Positions 49,101-57,086 of a DNA stretch of 64,000 nt are shown one piece after another; the first letter of the stretch is position 1, and every line of letters starts with the position of its first letter. A program made the position numbers and the translations under genes. Source of the DNA: Hallerella succinigenes (GTDB taxonomy: Bacteria > Fibrobacterota > Fibrobacteria > Fibrobacterales > Fibrobacteraceae); the NCBI RefSeq assembly GCF_002797675.1, contig NZ_PGEX01000001.1, forward strand, positions 1,240,001 through 1,304,000, written 5' to 3'. The notes beneath the pieces are model-generated. The model saw only the letters and a list, made by a program, of their open reading frames with translations. It searched no databases and had not been told where the DNA came from.

Positions 49101-49924
49101 TGGTTTTCCGAATAACCGGTGAGTTCCGTACCCGGCAAAGCGAGGGAAGTCGTACCAGCTTCAATGCGCTGCAGAATGTAGTCTTCGAATTCATCCTTGT
49201 AAGATTCTTCGTAAACGACGCGGATCTGGTTCTTCGCCCCGAGACCGCTTTCCACGTTATTCACTTCCACCGTGATGTACGGACCGATCTTACCCTTCAC
49301 CATGAAACTCGGGTCATAGGAAAGCGTCGGGCTCGGGAACAGATTGTCCTTCGTGCTACCCGGAGCATCATCCTTTTCACCGCGGCCCGAAAGACGGATG
49401 TCCATCGTACCCTGCAGCATAAGCTTCGGCTTGTCAAAACCAAAATCCTTCATCCAGGAAGGCATGTTGATTGGAATATCGATATCGTAAAGCGTGCCGG
49501 ACTCCGGTTCGGAGTACCCACCGCTGCTCTGGCCCGCAAAAGAGTTGGTCCACAGGCGGTTAAAGCCCGCCGCATACATATCCGTCACATAGGTCGCGAT
49601 TTCCGGATAGTTCGAAGACCAGAGTTCCATCGTGTCACGGCTCAGCGGATTCACGTAACTCTTCTTCACTTCCATTTCACGATTTTCAAAATCAATGTTG
49701 TGCTCGTACTTTTCGTTACGAGGCGGCTTCATTAACGAAGAACTCTGGCCGATACCGCTCTTCGGGGCAATATCCGAAAGAGGCGTCACATTGGGGGGAA
49801 GCGGAATGTATTGGACCGCGCTATTCGCGGAACTCGAAGAATTTTTGGATACAGTGGAATCCGCCGTCTCCTGTGCAGAAGACAGTGCAGCTAAAAGCGT
49901 AAAGACGGCTAAAAGCCTTTTCAT
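43145..49924 (-). CDS. sprA: SprA-like outer-membrane translocon of type IX secretion, 2259 aa
   Basis: Signal peptide MKRLLAVFTLLAALSSAQ. The huge size, the early DIDIPINMPSWMKDFGFDKPKL segment (split by cleavage-free beta strands), repeated LEDFESSESGLVYPLTRLSW and WYPASPPGG signatures, IWIDDLRL-type WIRFVI..EFWIDDLRLSEMD, and the closing beta-barrel with aromatic ends match the SprA family (2400 residues in Flavobacterium). SprA forms the 36-stranded pore through which T9SS cargo leaves the cell. No other T9SS gene is adjacent. It starts a run with the chromate transporters and thioesterase. Confidence 0.9.
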   Translation of the reverse strand: MKRLLAVFTLLAALSSAQETADSTVSKNSSSSANSAVQYIPLPPNVTPLSDIAPKSGIGQSSSLMKPPRNEKYEHNIDFENREMEVKKSYVNPLSRDTMELWSSNYPEIATYVTDMYAAGFNRLWTNSFAGQSSGGYSEPESGTLYDIDIPINMPSWMKDFGFDKPKLMLQGTMDIRLSGRGEKDDAPGSTKDNLFPSPTLSYDPSFMVKGKIGPYITVEVNNVESGLGAKNQIRVVYEESYKDEFEDYILQRIEAGTTSLALPGTELTGYSENHKGLFGIKAEWKLGDWWLTTIASQDGGSQEKYTINASSSTTEFQIQDKQFIAYRYYFLNHEARDNYISNGLAGRSTSNYTATNLKLYKRAPTNTTTDVVEKVTAVYTTTSGARIEKVIDRLVPMSSNDYSYDSKTGIVKVLGASKNTLIAASWSDDGTGRMGTTISHGSRVVLIQWDATLSELTDIDKLMLRNVYSIGISDESASSFVLRAKNKAGVSGTYLKTLGLLDTTTNTILTGDATIFKKDASGSYTGEMWLPCRPLSWYSGANSSARARENCLEPFRNVDSSAAMAKLYTLPVSNLGTKFTNRFYFESVGKRRNSVISVRDPSSSYSVNSGSCMDISEGSEKLKSGSTVLTRGVDYDVNYELGTIELLSETALDPNKEITVEFECEPLFEIDNKVLLGARAELPLTRYGFGEGSLFGITALYKSQSTTASTPTLGSEPYSSFLWGMNLRLQDTTQWMTDLVNMIPGIDTKATSNWRFETEFASSYHNANTSGDQTALLEDFESSESGLVYPLTRLSWYPASPPGGVDTGPSTYIENQDYKHKGEFIWHSNNSVLYKNIYPTVGNSDVDNQRLTVLKMTLRPNDNLAGNSWGGVMRPNSSYYQDLSDMRYVEVVARGNVGSLYLDLGLVSEDLSINGEAPNGEYDGENDLGTTTALHDKGLDGVSGSEETLTIWDCRMNGCVSTTKTSANSDATNTDIARDNFDDDLDDESDPPVSINGTEGNAGTRAYDTEDINKNGSLDTDISFVRYRIDLTDEDDANFETLKNGWRKWKIPLDQFDTIVSATGESYLTILAQAQFSRLWMGKINNGVAEAKVQIVNLGVMGNSWQTSDVASKFKTTSSGNSQTAIVDGSEVEIKAETSSSDTTYLNVSTLNNRENSGTYYKSPNTATERDAETNAALKETALVLKYQNLSPGQSVGATRVFDSDEKDLTKYKMLKMEIHYETEASKTPVRFALQFGEGSLDGSTDYYEWSFRPVKINCTAAEREADCHERNWLANAFAQKLSAFSNLKKGRRPPYLDAVVDSIGGDREEVLKLVGNPSTTSVDWIRFVIIADEDASPADLEGEFWIDDLRLSEMDTDWGYAFRTAGQANFADFLSVSASARYQDGNFATLSTTGTSPKPALSDAASTLDLAADASVNWNKFLPDDEGFHMPMSVGYSSTTKRPYLKPTDDLELSHDNLGDFAKDVWDGKLVVENADDEEKLRSNAESQGYQSFNRTRRFSFSYSKDYKMQSSPIKEVLSQIFLERLAWSYSYTETESRSTTAADSTYSYHTIIEYSLGTFSRFNYKPFDFLKKSAWAKSFADASFEPWPQTVDLTLFDLNYIRYVNQERDPDFAEPQVEKSTTYTIDLTHKANIRWNIFPFLTTSYSLNITRDMFGGGDQKDFAKENFWTTKNGGLFAVDDIFDFDHTDRKIYVSPDSVVVIPYDTVAVVSAEGDTSLIDMDDPSTYKILYDSTVYYKVDSVGRREYGRSYGILKNERSRTQQFKTTFSPAIIPFLPMTFAFTSSFKQQKTIPDEYNLYDATTVDKNYWTISQTNRFEFAPSFRLVEFLKLFGDKNAAQSFFEKLRWRDVKATWTVDLSTVGENFTLSQLYEEQGVTPLQYYLYGLGIGNGYRNRGIWNIVSGDMGLDHRNDYTGFAEYRNSHVDTLVYQGNFTHSVDRTLNLSTGFTLPIWSIGVVADMQWKQNFSQSREYPLYTDSVIVWPKWGVGITVPNFSQRVGFLNGFRSVSTMHRVDYTYTRSVKPFQSAEDSWTTTWNFNPLIRISFLTQQNIRIEDNTFLRLEFTDRRPKMEVISQTNWPNTVVDETDTTKYFYTPWIHTALYKDYGYNVGNDLTISYPLKTKRGFQFWKWYFKLKNDIDLRLTAGYEYKKTIRDTYEPEPGYDPWDKESGTDGVYKKWTIEGNDYTVYFPKLEKTDRTVPSRVHEWFVRPSAGYQFNKMASVSAYVEYRQIHEKLDDETAHTEQILSFEIALMLRFN

Positions 49925-50071
49925 CCTAAACCATATCCGGCATCATTTTCACTCTGGTGGCAAAGTGCATTTAAAATACAGAAACGCCCTTTTACAACCC
50001 ACACAATGTCGGTAGAAAGTAATAAAATTTTCACGTCAAAATGGGCGACTTATCCAAGAATGCGACAAAAT

Positions 50072-50100
50072 GAAAGGCCCGAATCACTTCGGACCTTTTC
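50072..50100 (-). terminator. Terminator of the AIPR gene
   Basis: GAAAGG..CCGAA pairs with TTCGG..CCTTTTC around TCAC, just after the stop at 50120. Confidence 0.75.
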
Positions 50101-50119
50101 TTGAATCTATGATTTCCGG

Positions 50120-51997
50120 TTACTTGAGGAACATATCGATGTCGCCCAAGCACTTTTCCCAAGACTTATCCTTCGCAACAAGCATCTGCATGATCTTGTC
50201 GTAAGTCGCGGTCGTGCCGAATCCCTTCCAAAGACGACGTTCGACATTTTCACCCGAATCCTTGTCGATCGTGGTGATTGTATCGTAGTAATCCTTGTTA
50301 TCCTTGAATTCGCTGACGAGAATCGACTTGAGATAGTCGCTGTAGATGCGGGAAGCATATTTGAGAAGCGAATCGTTGAAGTCGAGTTCGTTTGCCACGA
50401 GATATTCGAAATCCTGAATCGGATTGCCGTAAACGAGCCAGTGGCGAAGGGCGATAGCCACGACCACGTCACGCACAGCACTGCGGAACAGGAACTTGTC
50501 TTCCAAGCGACCGTTCCACGTAATCTTCGTGAGCGGGTTGCCGTCATTCGCTTCAATCGATACGCCCTTGCCCGGAACCACGTTGCGGATCTTGATCGGC
50601 AGACGGGTCAAAAGCTGCCAAGCCTTCGTAAAGGCGATCGTCTTGCGAACGAAATCACGTTCCTTGTCCGGCGCCACACGGAGGAAGGCACCGAAGCAGT
50701 GCTGATAAAGGCTTTCCTTATCGAAAATGCAGTCGCTCGAACGGCTTTCCGAAATTCTACCGTCCATCATAAAGAGCGTCTTTGCAAGTTCCGGGCGCAT
50801 ACGCACTTCAAGCTTACGGGTACGGGCTTTCAGGCGCACACCGTCCTTGTAAACGTAAGTGAAGCCTTCTTCCTGGTAACGCTGCCAAATGAAGAACTGC
50901 AAATCGTCTGCAGCACGGAGATGGTAGCTGAACACCGGGTTCTGACGGTTGTTCGCCATCGTCACCTGACGGAGGAAGGACTCGGCTTCCGGATACGGAA
51001 CCACGACCTTCACGAGCACGAACGGGTTCACCGGATTCTTGCTCTTCTTGAAGTACTGCTCGTAAGTAAAGAGAGACTGGGCTCCGTTGATAATCTTCGG
51101 GCGTTCAATCTGCAAAACCTTCTTGCCATCGCGATCCTTCAAACGCAGGTCATCGCCCGTGAGGGTCATACCGTTGTGGAGGAACGGGAAGTCGCTTGCG
51201 TCGTTCGCCTTTTCCATTTCCTGAAAAGCGTCGATCAAAGCGGCGTTCGTATGGGTCAAGTTACCGAGGTAAGTACGGATGTTGCTCGAAACGATCGCCA
51301 TGTTGTGCTTCGTCTTGAGGCGCTTACCGAGGGTCTGGTGATAATCGAAAATCGTACGGATCGGGCAGAAACCGACAAAAAGTTCACCGCTCTGGCTTGT
51401 CATGTGAAGCGGTTCGTCCTGCATCACAATATCGAGCTTGTCGTCATTATTGCGGAAATCCTTGGCGAGGTCATCGTGTTCTGCGCGGATTTCGAGCTTA
51501 GCGTGGATATCGGACTTCCAGATGTTGAGCTTGCGACGCATATCCTTCAAGGTGCGTTCCATTTCAGCGTCGGTCACATAGCGGCTGGAAAGCGTGCGGA
51601 GAACCGTAATTTCGAGGGTTTCCATGTACGGACGGCTGGCCGGCTGTTCGTCTTCTTCTTCCGGGGCATCCATCTTGACGACATCCCACGGGTCCGCTTC
51701 TTCGCGAAGCGACATGAAGAACGGATTATCCGGGTCGCTCGTGCGGAAAACAGCAATCTGGAGCTGCTTCAAATCGTGGTTCAGGTTGTGCATGACCTTT
51801 TCGAGCGGGGTCGTTTCGTCGATGAAAATGAAAACTTCAAGGAAGCCCTGGGAATACTGGAAGCCGTGGAAACAACCTTCTTCATCTAAATTGAGATGTC
51901 TCAACGCCTTAATGCGATCCGTCGGATCGTTCGGGTTCAAGCTGAGCAAACTGGCTACGAATGAAAGTCTACGTTCTTGCGCTTTCGTTAATTCCAT
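50120..51997 (-). CDS. AIPR-family protein (abortive infection phage resistance type), 625 aa
   Basis: The central region has the family pattern NIRTYLGN at about residue 237, FPFLHNGMTL at about 270 and RPKIINGAQSLFTYEQ at about 297, then VKVVVPYPEAESFLRQVTMANNRQNPV. AIPR proteins occur in phage-defence and conflict settings. The rest has no recognised domain. The start follows AGAGGAA. It stands alone with its own terminator; no restriction or defence neighbours are visible. Confidence 0.78.
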   Translation of the reverse strand: MELTKAQERRLSFVASLLSLNPNDPTDRIKALRHLNLDEEGCFHGFQYSQGFLEVFIFIDETTPLEKVMHNLNHDLKQLQIAVFRTSDPDNPFFMSLREEADPWDVVKMDAPEEEDEQPASRPYMETLEITVLRTLSSRYVTDAEMERTLKDMRRKLNIWKSDIHAKLEIRAEHDDLAKDFRNNDDKLDIVMQDEPLHMTSQSGELFVGFCPIRTIFDYHQTLGKRLKTKHNMAIVSSNIRTYLGNLTHTNAALIDAFQEMEKANDASDFPFLHNGMTLTGDDLRLKDRDGKKVLQIERPKIINGAQSLFTYEQYFKKSKNPVNPFVLVKVVVPYPEAESFLRQVTMANNRQNPVFSYHLRAADDLQFFIWQRYQEEGFTYVYKDGVRLKARTRKLEVRMRPELAKTLFMMDGRISESRSSDCIFDKESLYQHCFGAFLRVAPDKERDFVRKTIAFTKAWQLLTRLPIKIRNVVPGKGVSIEANDGNPLTKITWNGRLEDKFLFRSAVRDVVVAIALRHWLVYGNPIQDFEYLVANELDFNDSLLKYASRIYSDYLKSILVSEFKDNKDYYDTITTIDKDSGENVERRLWKGFGTTATYDKIMQMLVAKDKSWEKCLGDIDMFLK

Positions 51998-52393
51998 TTT
52001 ATTCCTCTAATTAGCTCCTGATATGGAGTTTCTGATATCCATATACATAGATAATTAAAATATTACTTCTTTTCGAGCTTTTACACCAAAAAATATTGTT
52101 TCAAAATTTTTACATTCACTTTTAGGTCTTTTCACCGTAAGCGCCCTCTCTTTTCTGAAACAATGTGCAGGTGCAAATCCATTCGAAAATCCGCTTCACC
52201 TAGAGTACACTCCAAGCATTTCGATTAAAAGATAGAAAATCCAGCCCTCTAAATAGACAAATTTCGTCAAATTTTTCCGACATTTTTCCCGGATTCGACA
52301 AATTAGGCATTTTTGTGACTGAAAGGGCATTTGGGGCGGCTGAACGGGGCTGATTTTTTTGCAATTCGTCGGGGTTCTTTATAGTTTAGGAAT
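51998..52393. other. AIPR / MBL divergent intergenic region
   Basis: 396 bases, very A+T rich on the left. It contains one inverted repeat near the AIPR start (described separately) and no convincing reading frame or RNA structure. Confidence 0.6.
52021..52044. promoter_or_regulatory. Inverted repeat upstream of AIPR
   Basis: ATATGGA (52021-52027) and TCCATAT (52038-52044), 24-47 bases before the AIPR start codon; an operator is possible. Confidence 0.4.
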
Positions 52394-53467
52394 ATGCGGT
52401 CTTTGAGATTGATTCCTGAACTCCTGACGGCACTCGGTATCGTTACGAGTGCCGTTTCTTGTACTGGACAATCCGCAAGCGTCGACCTCCGGGCTCCTTT
52501 ACCCCCGCACCACCTTCCCGACGGCCATTTTCGAAATATCGACACCTCCGTCGCCCCGATCCGCGACACCATGGAAGTGGATTCCCTCGTTCCCACCCAC
52601 CGCACCGAAGTGTACCGCCTCCCGGTTGTACGCGGTAATGAAGAACTCTGGGAAGACTCTACCGCAAGCAGTGCTACTTGGATCGGGCACGCCACCTATT
52701 ATATCAAACTTCAGAACTTTGGAATCCTCGCCGACCCGATCTTTAGCGACCGAGCATCCCCCGTCCAGTTCCTTTTTGGCCCCAAGCGCGAAACGCCGCC
52801 TGGACGTGACCTCGATTCCCTGCCCAGAGTGGACCTCGTCCTGATTTCGCACGACCATTATGACCATTTGGACCGTGGAAGCATCAAGGATATCCACAAA
52901 AAATGGCCAAAATGCATCTTTGCGGTTCCGCTCAAAGTCGCCGAAATCATCGAAGACTGGGGAGTTTCCCGGTCGCAAATCGTGGAACTCGACTGGTGGG
53001 AAGAGGCGACCGTCCAAAAGGTGCACCTGACCTTTGTCCCGGCACATCACACGAGCCGTCGGGGAGCCTTTTCTTCGAGCCGAAATTCCACGCTTTGGGG
53101 CGGATGGATACTCGAATTTGATGAAAAAAAGCTCTGGTTTGCAGGCGATATCGCCATGGGAGACGGATCCTATTACAAGGCGATCGCCCAAAAATTTGCC
53201 CCGATTGACGTCGCCTTTTTACCGATTGGCAGTTACAAGCCTTCCCGCTATACCCGCGTGCATGTGAGTCCGCGGCAGGCCGCCCAGCTGCACCTGCTCG
53301 TCGGTTCCAAGAAGAGCCTTGCCATGCACTGGGGAACCTTCAGCATGGTGTACGAACGTTTAGAAGACCCGCCCAAGGACCTCGCACGAGCAAGAAAAGA
53401 ATTGAACATTCCGGATTCGAGCTTCCTTGTGCCGCAGTTCGGGGAAATTGTTCCTCTGTTTCGCTGA
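52394..53467 (+). CDS. MBL-fold metallohydrolase lipoprotein (UlaG / NAPE-PLD-like), 357 aa
   Basis: Signal peptide with lipobox AVSC (Cys23). Metal motif ISHDHYDHLD (HxHxDH) at about residues 152-161. Later ligands are in FVPAHHTSR, AGDIAMGDG and LAMHWGTF. Residues ATWIGHATYYIKL are typical of the L-ascorbate-6-P lactonase / N-acyl-phosphatidylethanolamine phospholipase branch. It would act in the periplasm or at the outer membrane, probably on a lipid. Confidence 0.88.
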   Translation: MRSLRLIPELLTALGIVTSAVSCTGQSASVDLRAPLPPHHLPDGHFRNIDTSVAPIRDTMEVDSLVPTHRTEVYRLPVVRGNEELWEDSTASSATWIGHATYYIKLQNFGILADPIFSDRASPVQFLFGPKRETPPGRDLDSLPRVDLVLISHDHYDHLDRGSIKDIHKKWPKCIFAVPLKVAEIIEDWGVSRSQIVELDWWEEATVQKVHLTFVPAHHTSRRGAFSSSRNSTLWGGWILEFDEKKLWFAGDIAMGDGSYYKAIAQKFAPIDVAFLPIGSYKPSRYTRVHVSPRQAAQLHLLVGSKKSLAMHWGTFSMVYERLEDPPKDLARARKELNIPDSSFLVPQFGEIVPLFR

Positions 53468-53489
53468 TTTTCGCCAAAAAATCTCAAGT

Positions 53490-53507
53490 CATTCCAAATT
53501 GGACTAA
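53490..53507. repeat. 18-base repeat, copy 2
   Basis: CATTCCAAATTGGACTAA, identical to 5112-5129, about 90 bases before the LRR gene start. Confidence 0.6.
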
Positions 53508-53597
53508 TAATTGAAACCTCTTATCCAAAGATTTGAGCAAAAACGCCTTGGATTTTTTGCAAAAATGCTATCATTTTCTAAAAATGGAGTTGGCTTT

Positions 53598-54350
53598 ATG
53601 AACATTCTCGAAGTAATTGCAAAAGCGAAAGCCGAAAAGGCGAAGAAGTTGGACTTGTCAGACATGCACCTGCGTCTCCTCCCGCAGCAATTGTTCGAGC
53701 TCGAAGACTTGGAAGAACTCGTCCTCGACCAGAACTTGCTCGTAGAACTTCCCGATGAAATCGGACGTCTCCAGAACTTGAAGAGTCTCTCGGTCAGCGA
53801 AAACGACCTGATGGAACTCCCGGAAACCGTCGCCGAGCTGTCGAAACTCGAAAACCTCTATCTCGGCTACAACAGCCTTTCCGAAATTCCGAAGGCGCTC
53901 GGCAAGCTCACCCTCCTGAAGAAGGTGAACATAGCCCGTAACCAGCTCCTTGACATCCCGGAATCGATCGGCAACTGGACCAAAGTGGAAAAGCTTTCCC
54001 TGCACGACAACATGCTCGCGAAGATTCCGGAATCGATCGGCAACATGAAGGGCCTTGAAAAACTCTACCTCGACAACAACGAACTTGCGACTCTCCCGGC
54101 AAGCCTCGGCAACCTGGAAAACCTCGAAGTGCTGATGGTCTCCGGCAACAGCCTCGTTTCTCTTCCGACCGCCCTTGGCAACTTGAAAAAGCTGCACGAA
54201 CTTGTGCTTGACGAAAACGAACTCGACTCCATTCCGGAAGAACTCGCCGAATGCGATTCCCTGAGATCGCTTTCCATTGCCAACAACCCGCTTTCCGGTT
54301 CCCTGCCGAAAGCCCTCGTTACAAAACAAGGTCTTCAGATCGATTCGTAA
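53598..54350 (+). CDS. Leucine-rich repeat protein, 250 aa
   Basis: From residue about 16 it is made of ten 23-residue LRR units of the form L..L.L..N.L..LPE.IG.L, for example NLKSLSVSENDLMELPETV and LEKLYLDNNELATLPASLG. No signal peptide or catalytic domain, so it is a cytosolic protein-binding scaffold. ATG 53598 follows GGAG. The S41 protease starts two bases after its stop. Confidence 0.9.
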   Translation: MNILEVIAKAKAEKAKKLDLSDMHLRLLPQQLFELEDLEELVLDQNLLVELPDEIGRLQNLKSLSVSENDLMELPETVAELSKLENLYLGYNSLSEIPKALGKLTLLKKVNIARNQLLDIPESIGNWTKVEKLSLHDNMLAKIPESIGNMKGLEKLYLDNNELATLPASLGNLENLEVLMVSGNSLVSLPTALGNLKKLHELVLDENELDSIPEELAECDSLRSLSIANNPLSGSLPKALVTKQGLQIDS

Positions 54351-54351
54351 T

Positions 54352-55707
54352 ATGAACGTTTCAAAAAAACTTCTCCCTGTTGTTTTTAGCGCCGCTATCG
54401 CGGCGTCTTTTTTAGGATGTTCTTCCGACACCATTTCCCCTGTCGAAGACACTTCCGGAGCAAGCTCCGAGCTTAAAACAACTTACAGCATGCTCTATTA
54501 CTATTACTACCTCGCAGACACAGAACTCGGCGAGCTTAGCACTTACGTCGACAATCCGTTGAACGTCTACATCAACCCCGCCTATGCCGACGTCGCAGAT
54601 GTCATCACCATGTTCTATGCAATGAGCGACAAGCTGACCCGCTACTTCCCAAGCGCATATTACGAAAGCCTCGTCCAGCTGCTGACCGAATCCGACGTAG
54701 AAAGCAAATCCTTCGGTATGGAAGTGGATTCGAGCCTTGGCGTGAAATACGTTTACAAGGAAGGCCCGGCGGTTTCTGCCGGCATCCAAAAGCGAGACCA
54801 CATTCTTGCCGTGGACGGAAACCAGTTTGAAACTTTGAGCGAACTAGACAGCTATCTCGAATCCATTGAAAACAGGGATTCATTCCTGTTCTCTCTCGAA
54901 CGCGACAATCTCACTTACGAAGTTTCCATGACGCGCACCCAGCTGAACGTGCCGACCGTTTACGTCGATACCCTCAGCGATGTTCCTATTATCCGCGTGA
55001 CGGAATTTACGAATACGACAAACGGCTATGAAGACGAAGGAACTCTCCGCGAATTCAAAGACGCCCTGGAAGCAACGGCAGGAGCAAACTCCACCATTCT
55101 CGACCTGCGCGGAAATGGCGGCGGCTACGTTTCGATTTGCACCCAGATGGCGGGCGAACTTTTAAGCAACAACGACACCATCATTTACGAAAGGTCCTGG
55201 GAGCCTGAGCACAATCGACGAAGTGATAACACGACCGGCTACTTGGCAAGCGGCGACGGCATCGGTAAAGGGCGTTATTACGTTTTGATGCTCGATTCGA
55301 ACAGCGCCAGCTGTTCGGAAATTTTCGCAGCCGCATTGACTTCGAACCTCAAGACGCCTATCGTAGGAACGAACAGTTTTGGCAAGGGCATCGGCCAGCT
55401 TTACCTGACCACCGAAACGAAGGGCATTTGCGGTATTACCTCGGTCCTTTTCTACGACAAGGACGGTTACAGCTACCACACCTATGGTTTTGTTCCAGAC
55501 ATTTACGAACCCGATAGCCTTGAAGCGTTGCACAAAGCGGTGGAACTTGCGAAAACAGGTTCTTATTCAAGAACCGAAGGATACAGTTCCGAAATGCAAC
55601 CGTACTGGGCTTCGCCGAAAACGCTCGGCAAAAAGTCCACCTCGATTGACCCGGAAGAATACATGCAAGACGCTTTGCGCGGCCTTGCGATTGTGGACTT
55701 CAAATAA
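54352..55707 (+). CDS. S41-family C-terminal processing protease, lipoprotein, 451 aa
   Basis: Signal peptide with lipobox FLGC (Cys23). A PDZ domain lies at about residues 125-200 (VKYVYKEGPAVSAGIQKRD). The S41 core has ILDLRGNGGGYVS, the catalytic Ser in NSASCSEIFAAAL and Lys in GTNSFGKGIGQ. It would cleave proteins in the periplasm. Its stop directly abuts the stop of the convergent M23 gene. Confidence 0.9.
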   Translation: MNVSKKLLPVVFSAAIAASFLGCSSDTISPVEDTSGASSELKTTYSMLYYYYYLADTELGELSTYVDNPLNVYINPAYADVADVITMFYAMSDKLTRYFPSAYYESLVQLLTESDVESKSFGMEVDSSLGVKYVYKEGPAVSAGIQKRDHILAVDGNQFETLSELDSYLESIENRDSFLFSLERDNLTYEVSMTRTQLNVPTVYVDTLSDVPIIRVTEFTNTTNGYEDEGTLREFKDALEATAGANSTILDLRGNGGGYVSICTQMAGELLSNNDTIIYERSWEPEHNRRSDNTTGYLASGDGIGKGRYYVLMLDSNSASCSEIFAAALTSNLKTPIVGTNSFGKGIGQLYLTTETKGICGITSVLFYDKDGYSYHTYGFVPDIYEPDSLEALHKAVELAKTGSYSRTEGYSSEMQPYWASPKTLGKKSTSIDPEEYMQDALRGLAIVDFK

Positions 55708-57030
55708 TTATTTCGAAACGACCTGCTGTTTAACTTTGACGGTCGAGCCTTCAATTGTCTGAGGCTCGGTCGATTCGAGTTTTTCCAAATTCTTGCGAAT
55801 GCCTGCGATCTGTTGGGTGAGACGCGCCATACGTTCGCCCTGGAGCTTCGGCGTCGCGATCATCGTTTTGGACTTCGGATTGATCCACTGTCCCTTCGCA
55901 TTCTTAAAGCCTAAGTGCAAATGCGGACCCGTGCTGCGACCTGTACTGCCCACACGCCCGATTACCTGACCGCCCGTCACCTGGGCGCCGACGCCCACTC
56001 CGCGGGAGCTCAAGTGCATGTAATAGCTGACGGAATTATCCACATGGCGAATCGCAATTTTATTTCCGCTGTACTGGTCATAACCGGAGACGACGACCTT
56101 TCCCTTTGCCACTGCATAAACGGGCGAACCCTTAGGGCTGCCGTAGTCGATACCGTAATGCATTTTACGAACGCCTGACACCGGATGCGTGCGCGTACCA
56201 AACGGGCTTGTGATGTGCAAGCGGTCAAGCGGATAACGCAGGCCGTCAAAAATCAGAGCTTCACCATTTTCTGTATAGTGGGCGTTGTAGGTACTCTTCG
56301 GGTCCGGGTCGTTGTATAGGAACGCTTCGTGATGGCCGACGACGCGACCGTCGAATTCTGCATAAAGAACCTTTCCCGAAATCCAGATGCTGTCCTTGTA
56401 AAAGGATTCTTCGAGCATGATGCGGAAACGGTCACCCGGTTGCACGCTGGAGAATGGAATTTTGCACTGGAGAACGCCCGCGACAACGCCCGACATGCGA
56501 GCGGGAATGCCGACGGAAATGAGCGTACCGTGCAAAGTACCCCCTTGAACGATATGGCCCGAAAAAATGGACTGCTTGACAGTCAAAGGCTTTTCGACGA
56601 GCTTGTATTCAAACTGCTTTGTCGTCGGATTTTTAAAAAGCAAATGAACGACCGAAGGGTTCGGCGAAAAGCGGAAAACCTGAGTTGCGCCATTTGCGTC
56701 TTTGGCGACATGAAATTTTTGCCCTACACGTAAGTTGGAAAGTTCAACGCTGTCCTGGAGGGCGAGCACGATTGCGCCACGGTCATTGCGTTCAACGCCT
56801 AAACGTTCGAGCACCTGGTAATAGCCTTCGTTTTTGCGAACGGTATCCATCAAAACGGTCAGTGACTGCGGACGGTTCTTTTCGTATTCCGCAACGGCTT
56901 CGTTCGCCATGGAAAGATCTTGTTTCAACGATACGATTTTTTTATCGAGATCTTCTAGTTTCCCAGACTCAAAACAGGCCGTGCAAAAAAAAAGCACGAC
57001 TCCCAACAGTAGCAAGCAAATTTTATTCAT
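55708..57030 (-). CDS. M23-family metallopeptidase lipoprotein, 440 aa
   Basis: Lipobox CTAC with Cys19. A coiled-coil of about 35 residues follows, then a LysM/OapA-like region (LSNLRVGQKFHVAKD), and the LytM domain at about residues 275-390 with HYGIDYG and GPHLHLG zinc ligands. It probably trims or activates peptidoglycan. FKBP lies upstream on the same strand. Confidence 0.9.
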   Translation of the reverse strand: MNKICLLLLGVVLFFCTACFESGKLEDLDKKIVSLKQDLSMANEAVAEYEKNRPQSLTVLMDTVRKNEGYYQVLERLGVERNDRGAIVLALQDSVELSNLRVGQKFHVAKDANGATQVFRFSPNPSVVHLLFKNPTTKQFEYKLVEKPLTVKQSIFSGHIVQGGTLHGTLISVGIPARMSGVVAGVLQCKIPFSSVQPGDRFRIMLEESFYKDSIWISGKVLYAEFDGRVVGHHEAFLYNDPDPKSTYNAHYTENGEALIFDGLRYPLDRLHITSPFGTRTHPVSGVRKMHYGIDYGSPKGSPVYAVAKGKVVVSGYDQYSGNKIAIRHVDNSVSYYMHLSSRGVGVGAQVTGGQVIGRVGSTGRSTGPHLHLGFKNAKGQWINPKSKTMIATPKLQGERMARLTQQIAGIRKNLEKLESTEPQTIEGSTVKVKQQVVSK

Positions 57031-57045
57031 GTCGTTCTAAAATTA

Positions 57046-57073
57046 AAAAGCCCGCCGTGAAGCGGGACTTTTG
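57046..57073 (-). terminator. Terminator of the FKBP gene
   Basis: AAAAG-CCCGC pairs with GCGGG-CTTTT with one bulged A. The M23 start lies only 16 bases further on. Confidence 0.7.
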
Positions 57074-57086
57074 AAATAGGGGAGAA

